From Chara braunii (taxonomy: Eukaryota; Streptophyta; Charophyceae; Charales; Characeae): 42,833 nucleotides of DNA. The stretch lies in the NCBI GenBank assembly GCA_003427395.1, contig BFEA01000019.1, positions 4,362,244-4,405,076 on the forward strand, read 5' to 3'. A program made the position numbers and the translations under genes. The notes under the pieces were generated by a model. It ran no database searches, had not been told where the DNA came from, and saw nothing but the letters and a program-made list of their open reading frames with translations. Of the stretch, positions 10,202 to 19,849 are shown piece after piece (position 1 is the first letter of the stretch; each line of letters begins with the position of its first letter).

Positions 10202-10690
10202 TGAATTCAGGAAAGGATTAAACAGTCTAATAAAATATGTTTTCGTTTGTAATAATTGTTCAGTGCTGGTACATGCAATAGGAACCGCTACGTACCCTCA
10301 ACCTGACAGTGTAAGCCACCGGTATAATCTATGATTTCAAACGCTTGAATTCAATGGGGCATTGACTCTACCAACATGTTCTTACCATCTGCACTGAGCC
10401 GATCTAGAAGAGCAACCTTCATAAACATGCTTGCACCAAGGTGATACCAATACATAAACCAATGGACCGGGGCATGAAATAAAGTCATAGTCTACAGACA
10501 ATAAATAGCGAATAAATGGAATAAACTTGTCGCACCATGAAATCCGTCTCAGGAGAATTGACGAAAGCACGGCCAAACGAAAAACGTTATCGATCTTACC
10601 GTCCTTTAACAATTCCTTGTTTCCTACACGCAAGAGCGAGATTGAAAAGCTCGCCCACACTCGGCAGCCAACCTTAACATCCTTCATAGA
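10202..10690 (-). pseudogene. GIY-YIG endonuclease domain of the PLE, with three in-frame stops
   Basis: The frame opening near 10687 reads GPLVYVLVSPWCKHVYEG (about 10468-10415), then SSRSAQCRW and a TAA at 10384-10382. Reading on in the same frame gives EHVGRVNAPLNSSV, TGA, NHRLYRWLTLSG, TGA, then GYVAVPIACTSTEQLL and TYFIRLFNPFLNS. This reproduces the GIY-YIG fold order: the two-strand VY-x(n)-VY-G motif, an R-x-EH segment, LYRWL, a V-PI strand, and a terminal I-x-x-FNP-LN helix. In this family the domain nicks target DNA. It sits upstream of the RT, the reverse of canonical Penelope. The VYEG in place of YIG and the three stops indicate loss of function. Confidence 0.75.
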
Positions 10691-10739
10691 CTTCCTGTTC
10701 CCCCTCTTCTCTTTGATTTTCCCCTGCTAAATCCTTCTC

Positions 10740-12068
10740 TGAGTCTTCGATCACCTGGACGTCGTCATCTCCAAGAGTCCGTTTTCGTTCCCGTTTTACG
10801 CTCCGTATAAATCCCCGCAATTTCTTCAGCAGAAGTCTTAATGGTGACGTAGGTGAGTTTCTCCTCATCACACAACTTCTCAATCTCCCTCTTCTTCATC
10901 TTCAAAAGTTCAGCACATACTCTTCTTCAAAAACCCTCTCTGTCCTCGTCCTTCAGTTTAGCAAATCCGACATGCGTCGGTACATCCGATTCCTGCAATT
11001 TCTTTGGGCTGGCTGCCTTACTTAATCGAATCCTCAAATTCGACGGTGATCCGCTTTTCCGTGTCATATGCTTGCATTTAGTACTCATCGGGGTCGGGGT
11101 GGTAGCAACACTAATCCGCCCAATCCTCTCTTTCAAGGCCTGTATCATCACTGAGTCGTCTGTAGGATTCAACCAATTTCACATAGTCTCCTGGCGTAGG
11201 AAAACTGGCCCCCGTCACATTCGACGTATTCGACGGCGCATTCTTCCTCATGGTTTCTGCCCCAGATTGGTTCGCTCCTTTCTTCAACGCGTCGACTTGC
11301 TCTTTCAAATACATCACGTCCTCTATTAAACGTTGGTTGTCCGATCGCAGGGACTGTAGCTCGTGCTCCGCATCACTTGTCCGAATGGCTTTCCGTTGTA
11401 GGTCAGCCATCGCTTGTTTCAGCTCCAGGATTTCTTCATCTTTTCTTTTGCTGACATCATCCTCTTGGTCCTTCCTAGAATCTTCACTAGTCCTTCTGAC
11501 GTCTTTCGTAGTCACCGTCACGAAAGGTTCACCGATTTCAACTTTCTTGCCCAGAACTTCCTCACACACACGCTTCATCTGACTCTCGACCATACATCCA
11601 ATACTTGTCTTGAACTCCTCTTTCTCCTTCTCCTCCTTACTTTTATTTTCCTCCTTTTTTTTCTTTCTCATTTCCTCCTCTTTCTTGGCCTCCTCCTTTT
11701 CTTTCTTTATTCGTTCCCGTTCAGCCATCTCACCGGACACCATGTCCACATTCGTTCAACCTTATCGTTCCTTTCCCTATAGTCAAGATTCCACGACCTT
11801 CTCCCATTATATCCTCCATTATTACCACCGTTGTTACACACGCCGCGGCCGTACCGGCCATTCAGTCCGCCACTCCCTTGATTGGCACGCACTTCCTGCG
11901 AAGGCTCCTGAGAGGAATGATGGCACCTGGAGACTGTAGGGTCAGAGCAGAACTGGATGATGACGCCTGATTAGGCCGATTGAACTGATTCGCCTGCTGT
12001 TCCATATCCCGCATACGTGTCCGACACTCTCGAATGAAGTGTCCAAAACTTCGGCAATAGTGACACAC
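10740..12068 (-). pseudogene. Gag-like N-terminal part of the PLE: CCHC knuckle, coiled coil, SAP-like helices
   Basis: From the 5' side: CHYCRSFGHFIREC (C-x2-C-x4-H-x4-C zinc knuckle, near 12063) directly after a TAA; a Ser run; and after a frameshift a Gly/Asn/Arg-rich stretch (about 11892-11790). Next is a 212-codon frame (11749-11111) that starts with a Lys/Glu block rich in EEEMRKKKK-type words and then a second heptad-like region (LQSLRSDNQRLIEDVMYLKE). A frameshift leads into TPMSTKCKHMTRKSG, and after a TGA to LLKMKKREIEKLCDEEKLTY, a SAP-like helix-extended-helix pattern (about 10910-10850), then a basic stretch with KRERKRTLGDDD. This arrangement resembles gag-like proteins I associate with Chara. 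RNA or DNA binding is inferred. At least three frameshifts and one stop are present. Confidence 0.6.
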
Positions 12069-12323
12069 GTGGGTACATTAAATCGTTGGAGGGGAGATGA
12101 ACACAGTGATAAGCCCCGAAACAGAGAAAAGAGTAACAGGGCAGGTCGAAACCGTATCGATGCAAAGGCTAAAAACATAGACAGTAGGCAGTAAGAAGTA
12201 GGTAGGTCGGTGGAAGATAAGGTGTGTAGGTAGAAATAAGGTGTGTAGAAATAAGGCGTGTAGGTGGAGACGCAATCACACAATCGTAGTATAATTGCTA
12301 TGTTGGTTAGTGCGTGAACTAAT

Positions 12324-12907
12324 GTTGCAAACATCAGTCAAAGTGAGACAAACACGAATGTGTTCAATTCACACAAAGGTGTAGTATACACATAGCACAC
12401 CACACAGGAGATATGAAAACCGAGCGCACGTACGCCTCAAAATATAAAACATAACAAAACAGACGCAATTCAGGTGACGAGACCCTACACCGTGTTTCTG
12501 CTGGTCGCCTGTCCGGCTTCATCAGGGGTCAACTGATACCTAGCGCAGGATGGAAGGAGAGCTGTTACAAAACTGCTTATACCTTTGTAGCACATTCTAC
12601 ATCGTCACTAGTCCTACGACCGACCGGTTCGTCGACCAATTCGAAGATGCTGGAACCGAAACCCCATGCAGAAACTTCAGGAAACTACTCGTGAAAAAGC
12701 GAAGTGGTCAAAGGATCGACGCCGACAGAGCAAGGATAAAAAAGGTCAAAAGGAAACAGATTCCAGTCCTAAAGGTACCGACAGAGAAAAAACAAGTCCT
12801 AGGTTCGAGTCCCACCAGGTAAGAGTGCAAAGGTATCTAAAAGCCGGTACTGAGTTCGAGACCCGAAAGATGGATAATAACAATCCCAGAAAGATGGATA
12901 ATAACAA
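12324..12907 (-). repeat. PLE pseudo-LTR, 5' copy
   Basis: Upstream copy relative to transcription, starting with the same GTTGCAAACATCAGTC as 7074. The last 45 bases carry three GATGGATAATAACAATGCCC-type units where the other copy has one. It contains the second hammerhead. It lies about 255 bases beyond the zinc knuckle. Confidence 0.85.
12481..12530 (-). ncRNA. Type I hammerhead ribozyme, second pseudo-LTR copy
   Basis: Same layout as 7231-7280: CUGAUGA at 12525-12519 (minus), GAAA at 12498-12495, helix I GACCC/GGGUC unchanged. The only difference is in the helix III triloop (CGG instead of CGA), a neutral position. Predicted cleavage is between 12486 and 12485. Confidence 0.75.
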
Positions 12908-12952
12908 TGCCCAAAAGATGGGTAATAACAATGCCCGCCAAGTAATGGGTGG

Positions 12953-13332
12953 TGTCATTTTCGACGAATTTTTCATCGAAACTGCCACATTTCCCTGAAT
13001 TTTTGTTTTTTTCTTTTTTTTTGTTTGTTGTATCATATGTATGTGGTTTAGGGTATATATTGGATCACTTTCAACGTATTTGGACCAGTAACGAAAAAGT
13101 TCGCAAAAACACCAAATTCGGGAATTGTTTTCACGAACTCCGAAAGCTACTCCCGATAGGGTTTTGTAGTGCTCTTGAGTTTTATTTTTTTCCTTTTTTT
13201 TTTGCCTGTTTGGTTTTCTGATGTTTGTATTATGAGCCTGCATAGTTTGTTCGCAAACTTTTCGACGACATTGCACGTAGTGATGCGGCGAAAAACCCCG
13301 AATTTTGGGTTTTCCATTAACCATCTCTCCTG
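12953..13332. repeat. Dispersed ~385-bp repeat, copy 1
   Basis: Shares the order GGTGTCATT, TTAGGGTATA, TATTTGGACCA, GTTCGCAAAAACACC, a T-rich run, TGTTTGTATTATGAGC, and TTCCATTAACCATCTCTC with 15268-15656. The copies are well diverged. In the minus frame the end reads MVNGKPKIRGF, and a similar phrase is readable in the second copy, so it may come from the end of a transposon protein that I cannot name. Confidence 0.65.
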
Positions 13333-13351
13333 CAATCCGGGCAAATCATGT

Positions 13352-13846
13352 TCATGTTCCAATCCCTCGACGTTTGGAGTCTGCATCCCGTGTAGGAACT
13401 GTCCCTGGAATCACAAGTGTACCTTCGGTGGGGACCGCATCCTGTTGTACACGTGACTCGTGAATATCTACCGCTGAAGGGGTATAAAACATGGTCCTAT
13501 GGCTGGCTGCAGGCATACGAGCTGCACTGTCTGCAGGAGGCATACGAGCGGATATTGGCGTTTGGAACAAAGGAACCGCAATAACCTGTGGAGCAGGCAC
13601 AGAGAGAATTGGGGCAGACAAAGAAACAGGCTGCTGATCCCTGGACAAGCGATGATTCGGCACGGCACGAGCCGGCGAATGATACACAACAAGAGGAGTG
13701 GTGGTGTTGCAAACTGAAGATGAACATGTCTCTGGCAACGAAGGTGGAACGGTGGGAGCAATGGGAACTGGAGAGTTGGTTCGCAAGCGAGACCATGGAG
13801 GAGATGGGGGTGGCGAGGAGGAGCGCAGCCGTCTGCAGCTACACAC
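13352..13846 (-). CDS. Proline/serine-rich open frame, function unknown
   Basis: A 164-codon minus-strand frame with a protein-like composition: SSSPPPSPPWSRL near the start, many Pro, Ser, Ala and Thr, VSLSAPILSVPAPQVIAVP in the middle, and a charged end (TRDADSKRRGIGT). No domain is recognised. It directly abuts the dispersed repeat at 12953-13332, whose minus strand could continue the same protein after a stop, so it may be a low-complexity part of a mobile-element protein. The other strand and frames are also open here, so it could be chance. Confidence 0.2.
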   Translation of the reverse strand: MCSCRRLRSSSPPPSPPWSRLRTNSPVPIAPTVPPSLPETCSSSVCNTTTPLVVYHSPARAVPNHRLSRDQQPVSLSAPILSVPAPQVIAVPLFQTPISARMPPADSAARMPAASHRTMFYTPSAVDIHESRVQQDAVPTEGTLVIPGTVPTRDADSKRRGIGT

Positions 13847-13949
13847 AGAAAGAGACGAGAGCGGGGTCGATTGGGCAGCATTTCAAAATAAAGGAGGGAT
13901 AGCAGCGTTGGCGGGAGAGAGCATGTAGCAGCTCCACCCCTTAGCAAGG

Positions 13950-14240
13950 GTCAGTGGGGAATGCCCACGAGATAGCATCCGGCGAGTAGTGTTGTTGCCG
14001 CAGTTTGAACTTCCCACCAATTATTGCAGATATGTTCAAAGCTGGTCAATTCAATTGCCCAGTGAACACACGGGTCGGTTGAAGGGAAGGGATGTTGGAG
14101 GTCGCACTTGGATAAGGAATGACAGGGAAGTCCCAAGCAGCTGCTTTGTCAAATTCAGGGTATCAAAAACAGATCTCCTGTCATAAGAAAGCACACATTC
14201 GCCACCTGATGAATTTCACGAGGCAGCTGATTTTGCCACA
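13950..14240. other. No recognisable gene
   Basis: Single-copy-looking sequence within this window, with no motif found. Confidence 0.4.
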
Positions 14241-14244
14241 TGAC

Positions 14245-14988
14245 CGTCTGTACCACGCGGGCACACACTCTGCTGAAGGTCAAGGGCATCCTCACACAGG
14301 TAGGACTTTTTCTGCCAATTTATGCAGGCGATTGCAGTCAGATTCATCGAGTCCGGCCATAACCACAGTCAGGTACATTGAGGAAAGTGATCGTGTGAGT
14401 ATGCTCTCAGTCGGTACACCATGTAAGGTTGAAACAAAGACCCCCCAAGTTGGAATCTGACCTGAGTTGAAAACAGAACTCCTGAGTTCAAATGCATCGA
14501 CTATGTTCAGTTGTGGTGGAGGGGGGGTTACGCCCCTCCCCCTCCCCCTCCCCCTCCCCCACAAATGAATTGTTAAAATAGACCCCCCGAGTTTGAATCT
14601 GCTGTTGAATACAGACCTGAGTTCATGAGTCTGAATCCGCTGTTGAATACAGACCTGAGTTCGTGAGTCTGAATCTGCTGTTGAATACAGACCTGACTCC
14701 AAATGCGTCCACTATGTTCAGTTGTCCCCCTCCCACCCACACTCCTCCCCATCCAATGTCAGCTTAGCTGTGCTGAATCTCAGGGCATCTTACTTGCACT
14801 AGGACTTTTTATGCCCACAACATTTATGTCACTGCTGTCAGATACATTTGAGGACGTGCTACTGTGAGTGTGCCCTGAGTCAGCACACCGATGAAGTGTT
14901 GACATTTGGACCTGAGTCCGAAGAGACCAAGGAAACGCACGAGTTCGAGTCTACTGTTGAATACAGACCTGGTTCGAATACAGACCTG

Positions 14989-15068
<80 letters not shown>

Positions 15069-15260
15069 GTTGAATCCCACACCCTTCGTCGCCCTAGAGA
15101 CGAAGGAAAAGCATGAGAATTTGAATCCACTGTTGAAGACAGACCTGGTTCGTCGGCTATGTCTCCCTGCCCCTCCACACCCCTCCCGCGCCCTAGAGAC
15201 GAAGGAAAAGCTCGCGTTCAAATCCACTCTTCTTCAATACAGACCCTGGTTTACTTGGTT
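14245..15260. repeat. Cluster of copies of the GTTGAATACAGACCTG dispersed repeat
   Basis: Contains a G-run/TTACGCC/C-run hairpin (about 14515-14563), three tandem 38-bp units built on CTGTTGAATACAGACCTGA (14602, 14640, 14678), another full copy (14745-14990) and two later fragments with GACGAAGGAAAAGC. The order of words matches 2310-3200. Confidence 0.7.
14991..15065 (+). repeat. (TC)n microsatellite
   Basis: Uninterrupted TC dinucleotides inserted within a copy of the dispersed repeat, directly after GACCTGAG. Confidence 0.98.
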
Positions 15261-15267
15261 AATAGGT

Positions 15268-15656
15268 GGTGGGTGTCATTGTGGCCAAAGTTTTCACTGG
15301 AACTGCCATATTGTTTTTGTCCTGATTTTCTGCTGTTCTTTTTCTTATGGTTTCTTTTGGGGGGGGGGTATGATGTGTATGTGCTTTAGGGTATACCATG
15401 TATCCAATTTGGAGAATTTTGGACATATTTGGACCATCGACGAAAAAAGTTGGCAAAAACACCGCTTATTTGAATTGTTAGGGCTTTATAGTACTTTCTA
15501 GTTTGTTTTTTTTTCGTTTTTTTTTTTTTTTGCCTGTTTGTTTTTTATGTTTGTATTATGAGCTTGCATTGGTCGTTTCCAAAATTTGCCACCACGTCAC
15601 TTGTAGCTATCCGCCCGAAAACACCGAATTTTCGGCCTTCCATTAACCATCTCTCT
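15268..15656. repeat. Dispersed ~385-bp repeat, copy 2
   Basis: Diverged direct copy of 12953-13332 with the same word order. It has its own G-run (15360-15369) and T-runs. Confidence 0.65.
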
Positions 15657-15712
15657 GTTCTAATACGTGGGCTATGTCTGGCTGGGCCCTCCACACCCCT
15701 CCCCGGCCCACC

Positions 15713-15816
15713 ATGTCATCTTTGCTGAAGCTCGGGGCATCAAGTCTAAATTTCAGTTGGCATATGTCATCTTTGCTGAAGTTCGGGGGCATCTAGTCTA
15801 AATTTCCGTTGGCATA
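15713..15816. repeat. Two tandem ~51-bp units
   Basis: ATGTCATCTTTGCTGAAG followed by TTCGGGG and TCTAAATTTC-GTTGGCAT occurs twice in direct succession with few differences. Confidence 0.85.
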
Positions 15817-15819
15817 CAT

Positions 15820-16260
15820 CTAGAATAAAACAAAAAGTAGGCGGAGGCGTGTAGAGGAGTACGGTCTCTTCCCTTATAGGACGAACGGTCATTGCAGTTG
15901 TATCTAGAAGGAAAGTCGCCGCAAAAAGCGCTATAACAGACAGCAGCGACCCGCAAAAATATATGCAAAAAAAAAAAGTAAATATGCACAAAAATAGTAA
16001 ATATGCATTAAAAATAGTAAACATGCACTTGTCACTCTCCATCACTTATCACTCTCTCGGTGACTACCACGCCTCGCCTCTCTTCGCAGACGTGGCCAGT
16101 CTATGCAGAGGCAGGGCAATTGGTTGATTAGGTAATCAAAAACTTTGGTTGATTGGTTGATTAGGTAATCAAAAACTTTGGTTGAAAAGAGGCAGGGTAT
16201 GAAATGAATCGGAAATGTTGAAGGGTAATCAAAAAAATTGGTTGATTAGTGACTCCGGGA
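15820..16260. other. No gene; short tandem words
   Basis: Holds AAATATGCA-type triplicates (15978-16028) and a tandem repeat of GGTTGATTAGGTAATCAAAA (about 16120-16245). Confidence 0.6.
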
Positions 16261-16649
16261 AAAGGAATCCTGATGAGTGACTCCGGCGCCGCAGGAAAGA
16301 AGCCGGCCTTGCACTCACAAAGGGGTGTGAGAGTCGGGAAGAAGAAAACGAGGAAGTATGATCATAGTGCGATCTCCGAAGGGGGATGCTCAACCTCCCA
16401 CCTCATAAACAGAGATTACAGTCTTGAAGCGTTTTTTTTTCACAAACGAACGAACAAAAAAAAGAGAGTCGGCTGGAGGGACGTATTCCTCCTTATGCTC
16501 CGATTTCCGACTTGCACTCCTGCGGTAAGGTCCCCTAGGATTGGATTTAACGCCTGAATCTCTACGTGTTCGCAGAGATATGCATAAGATCGCGATTGAT
16601 CTGCTTTTCTGCATCTCTGCATAAATACATCCAGATTCATGCGCTTAAT

Positions 16650-16711
16650 CCAATCCTCTTTGCTAGTGGGACCTAGCCCCTGGGGTAAGGTGCCACTCTC
16701 CCAGATTACCC

Positions 16712-16777
<66 letters not shown>

Positions 16778-16863
16778 GTGAAGCAAAGAATCTTTGCCCG
16801 GCTCCAATCCTCTTTGCTAATGGGACCTGGCCCCTGGGGCAAGGTCCCACTCTCCCAAGTTAC

Positions 16864-16936
<73 letters not shown>

Positions 16937-17002
16937 CTCTTTGCTAATGGGACCTAGTCCCGGGGCAAGCCACTGGGGCAAGGTCCCACTCTCCCAGATT
17001 AC

Positions 17003-17070
<68 letters not shown>
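16650..17070 (+). repeat. Three tandem units of a hairpin block followed by (TC)n
   Basis: Each unit has CCTCTTTGCTA-TGGGACCT, a GCCCCTGGGGC-type palindrome, AGGTCCCACTCTCCC, TTACCCAT, then a TC run (16714-16774, 16866-16934, 17006-17070). In unit 2, GGGACCT (16822-16828) pairs with AGGTCCC (16842-16848), and GCCCC/GGGGC stack inside with a one-base loop. Unit 1 has lost pairs, and unit 3 carries an internal duplication. Confidence 0.85.
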
Positions 17071-17071
<1 letters not shown>

Positions 17072-17239
17072 GCAAAAGAGAGAAAGAGAGAGCAATATTG
17101 GGAAGCAAAGAATCTTTGCCCGGATCGTCCGTTTCTGCCAGTCAATTGAACGCCCGGCTGCCACGCGTCGCCCGGCAAACGGGACTTCGGCCCTGTCATT
17201 TACGATAAAGATAGAATCAGCGTAATATCTTGCCGCTGG

Positions 17240-17445
17240 CATGGCGACACGTGCCAGTCGAGGATTTGTGCTTACCAAGCATGATAGATAACTGCACGCA
17301 CAACTTTTTGATCCCGCCAATTCGATGATGGCACTAGGGAAGAAACCACCGACATATAGATTGCTTGGTAATCATTTATGTTTCGACTCCTGGCGCGGGT
17401 GCGTCATCTGTTGTTGTGCCTCATGATGGCATGGTCGGTTAGAAA
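17240..17445. repeat. Dispersed ~200-bp repeat, copy 1
   Basis: Shares GCGACACGTG, TTGTGCTTACCAA, CATGATAGA-AACTGCAC, ATTGCTTGGT, CTGGCGCGGGT and TCATCTGTTGTTGTGCCTCA with 21598-21785 in the same order and orientation. Confidence 0.8.
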
Positions 17446-17534
17446 TTTCAAATTTTGACGTGTAATTTCAAAATCTCTCAAATTTTGAGATGTTCATCGC
17501 CATGGCCAAGGGCATGCTGAGATGTCGAGGGGGG

Positions 17535-18360
17535 GACAAGAAACGCAAACAGGTTCAGGAAGGCAAGGTTAAAAACGCAAACAGGTTCGGAAGCCAAGGT
17601 TAGAAACGGAAACAGACTCGGAACAGGTTCGGAAGGCAAGGGCAGAGACGCAAATAGACTGAGACAGGGGTGAGTAAGGCAAGGTTAGAGACGCAAACAG
17701 GTGAGTAAGGCAAGGATAGAGACGCAAACAGGTTCGAAAGGCGAGGTTAGAAACGCAAACAGGGTCCAAACAGGGTCGGAAGGCAAGGGCAGAAACTCAA
17801 ACAGAGTGTAAGACAGGTTACGGAAGGCAAGGTTGGATATGCAAACAGGTTCCGAAGCCAAGGTTAGATATGCAAACAGGCTCGGAACAGGTTCGGACGG
17901 CAAGGACAGGAACTCAAACAGCGACTCAAACAGAGTGTAANACAGGTTACGGAAGGCAAGGTTAGATATGCAAACAGGTTCCGAAGCCAAGGTTAGATAT
18001 GCAAACAGGCTCGGAACAGGTTCGGAAGGCAAGGACAGGAACTCAAACAGCGTGAGACACAGGTCCGTAAGGCAAAGGTTAGAAACCCAAACAGGTCCGG
18101 AAGGCAAGGATAGAAACGCAAACAGGTTCCGGAAGGCAAGGATAGAAACGCAAACACGTTCCGGAAGGCAAGGTTAAAAACGCAAACAGGTTCGGAAGCC
18201 AAGGTTAGAAACGCAAAAAACAGGCTCGGAACAGGTTTGGAACCGGTTTGGACAGGTGTGGAAGGCAAGGTTTGAGACTCGAACAGGCCCTGAACAAATA
18301 GGCTCAAAAAGGCTCGGTACAGGCTGGGAACTCAAACAGGCTCGGTACAGGTATTATGGA
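17535..18360. repeat. Minisatellite of ~31-34-bp units
   Basis: More than twenty imperfect units on the pattern GAAACGCAAACAGGTTCGG then AAGGCAAGGTT. Open frames on the minus strand are a by-product of the repeat. A single N at 17941 separates two nearly identical ~120-bp blocks (about 17807-17925 and 17926-18050). Confidence 0.9.
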
Positions 18361-18399
18361 AGGAAAGGCTTGGGGACACCCTTCTTGGCTGGGTCGGAT

Positions 18400-19230
18400 G
18401 TTGAAAAACACAAGCTGAAACAAACAGCGCATGACTGAACTTGGTCACATTTCCATTAGATGTTCATCCATAGTCACCAGTTTCAGCAGCCGCCGCCCAA
18501 CGGTCGAGCATGTTCGCAGTGAGCTCTTTCTTTTTCGCCCTCTGGAAAGACGCGACCCTCTGGGGCTCGCCCCACTACTCACCAAATGCACAAAAAAACA
18601 CCAAAAAAAAAAGGCGGTGAATCTTCCCATGCTCCAGCGGAAGATTCATTCTCATTTTGTACATTTGGCCTCGGACAACCGCAATGAAGGGGAGCAAAGT
18701 ATCTGGGTTCCAAATTCTCGTTTGCAGATGCGACCATAAAATCGAACGTTTGGATTCCATCAAGGCTGACACTCTCATATTCGCTTTATGATAGATAAAA
18801 ATAACAATTTATTCGCTTTATTTATGATAGATAAAAATAACAATTTGTATAGAGTCTTCTTTCAAAAACAAGTAGAGCAACAACAAAAAAAAAAAAAAAA
18901 AAAAAAAACCATGTAGAGCGGCGAGGTCCTCTATCGGCAATGCTCTTCAGTCGCATAGCAAATTTCTCGAGCTCATGAAGAGCCACATTGGATAGAAGAA
19001 GTCGGAGAGGGGGCGGGGGGGAGAGCAATGTGGTCCATACTAAAAAAACATGCACCCTTTGGGCATGTTTGTGGTCTCAATGCATAGGTCCGTAGTATAT
19101 GAACAGGTTCATGCTTTTGAAGTTAGATCACAGCTAGGTTAGCCCCTGGCCCCTTTGGATATTTACTACAGTATTTACGGCACCCTGACGGTAGCAGTAA
19201 TAACCCTTTGGACATTTACCTATGACGCGT
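18400..19230. other. No gene; one tandem duplication and homopolymer A
   Basis: ATGATAGATAAAAATAACAA occurs twice (about 18787 and 18825). A 27-base A run (18882-18908) follows. No coding signal. Confidence 0.6.
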
Positions 19231-19232
19231 TC

Positions 19233-19480
19233 CTAGTAAAAAACGTTTTCGGTGGGAACCTACCTAGTAAGCCCTGACGGTTTCAGCGTTTTTTTTGAAA
19301 CCGAAAACGCTTCGGGTAAAAAACGTTTTCGGTGGGAACCTACCTACCGTCTTCCCCCGAACATAACGCACCCTATAAATGAATGTATACAGGCTATATC
19401 TCCGGCCGGATGCGGCCAAAATAATGGTGCGTTGTGTTCGGGGCAAGACGGTAGTAAGCCCTGACGGTTTCGGGTAAAAA
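19233..19480. repeat. Tandem duplication, one copy interrupted by a MITE
   Basis: AAAAACGTTTTCGGTGGGAA followed by CCTACCTAGTAAGCC and CTGACGGTTTC occurs uninterrupted at 19237-19284. It occurs again at 19317-19472, split by the 105-bp MITE. Confidence 0.85.
19347..19451. mobile_element. 105-bp mariner-like MITE with TA target duplication
   Basis: Terminal inverted repeats of 26 bp run from CCGTCTTCCCCCGAAC inwards to GCACC at the left, and from GGTGC outwards to GGCAAGACGG at the right, with two mismatches. It is flanked by TA on both sides (19345-19346 and 19452-19453). The adjacent uninterrupted paralogue reads ACCTACC-TA-GTAAGCC, the exact empty site, so the TA duplication is demonstrated. 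TA duplication and the CCCCG-x(1-2)-ATAACGCACC-like end suit a Tc1/mariner/pogo-derived element. Confidence 0.85.
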
Positions 19481-19494
19481 ACGCCGAAATTGCG

Positions 19495-19640
19495 GCCAGG
19501 AACGCAGAAGTTAGGCCACACTCACACTAGGACCTTTTTGTTCGAAGCTGTGGACGCAATTGCAGTCACATTCATCTGGGTCCCCCTCCACAATTGCAGT
19601 CAGATGCATTTAGAAAAAGTCCTCGTGCGAGTATGCCCCT
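19495..19640. repeat. Fragment of the dispersed repeat (ACTCACACTAGGAC)
   Basis: ACACTCACACTAGGACCTTT, AATTGCAGTCA-ATTCATC and CAGATGCATTTAG-AAAAGT follow the same order as in copies at 2.5 and 14.3 kb. Confidence 0.55.
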
Positions 19641-19699
19641 AAATGCCCAAGGGAATAATAACGTACGAAAGTTAGTTTTACACCAAAAAAAAAAGCAAG

Positions 19700-19780
19700 G
19701 AGACAAACCCACAATTGCAGATGTGGGTCCCTCCACAATTGCAGATTCATCTGGGTCCCTCCACAATTGCAGATTGGAAG
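19700..19780. repeat. Tandem CCCTCCACAATTGCAGAT units
   Basis: GGGTCCCTCCACAATTGCAG recurs at short intervals, with an earlier relative at 19578-19600. Confidence 0.8.
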
Positions 19781-19849
19781 CTGTGGATGTGCAGCATGTC
19801 GAGTGGCCGGTACTACAGTATTTTATAGGACAGACCTAAGTGCATATGT

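Larger units (their letters stand above)
7074..12907 (-). mobile_element. Decayed Penelope-like retroelement with N-terminal GIY-YIG and pseudo-LTRs
   Basis: Two direct repeats (7074-7641 and 12324-12907, offset 5250) bracket a minus-strand coding region. It contains, in order, a CCHC knuckle, a charged coiled coil, a SAP-like helix pair, a GIY-YIG endonuclease, a Cys cluster and a reverse transcriptase. PLEs are known for GIY-YIG plus RT, for partial tandem organisation giving pseudo-LTRs, and for hammerhead ribozymes in those repeats; all three are visible here. In canonical Penelope/Athena elements the endonuclease follows the RT. Here it precedes it, as in the Naiad/Chlamys-type permuted clade described in green algae and protists. 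Several stops and frameshifts show this copy is inactive. No target duplication was identified. Confidence 0.8.

Noticed and set aside
11250-11782. Plus-strand ORFs opposite the coiled coil
   Set aside because: Shadows of the Lys/Glu-rich minus-strand frame.
14848-15501. 217-codon ORF spanning the TC tract
   Set aside because: Open only because the dinucleotide repeat encodes Ser-Leu. The rest is known dispersed repeat.
16273-16300. Hammerhead at CTGATGAGTGACTCC
   Set aside because: CUGAUGA is followed by GGAAAG, but helix II does not pair and no helix III or cleavage site follows.
17685-18107. Minus-strand repeat-protein ORF in the minisatellite
   Set aside because: All frames of a ~32-bp repeat without stops stay open; no start context or domain.
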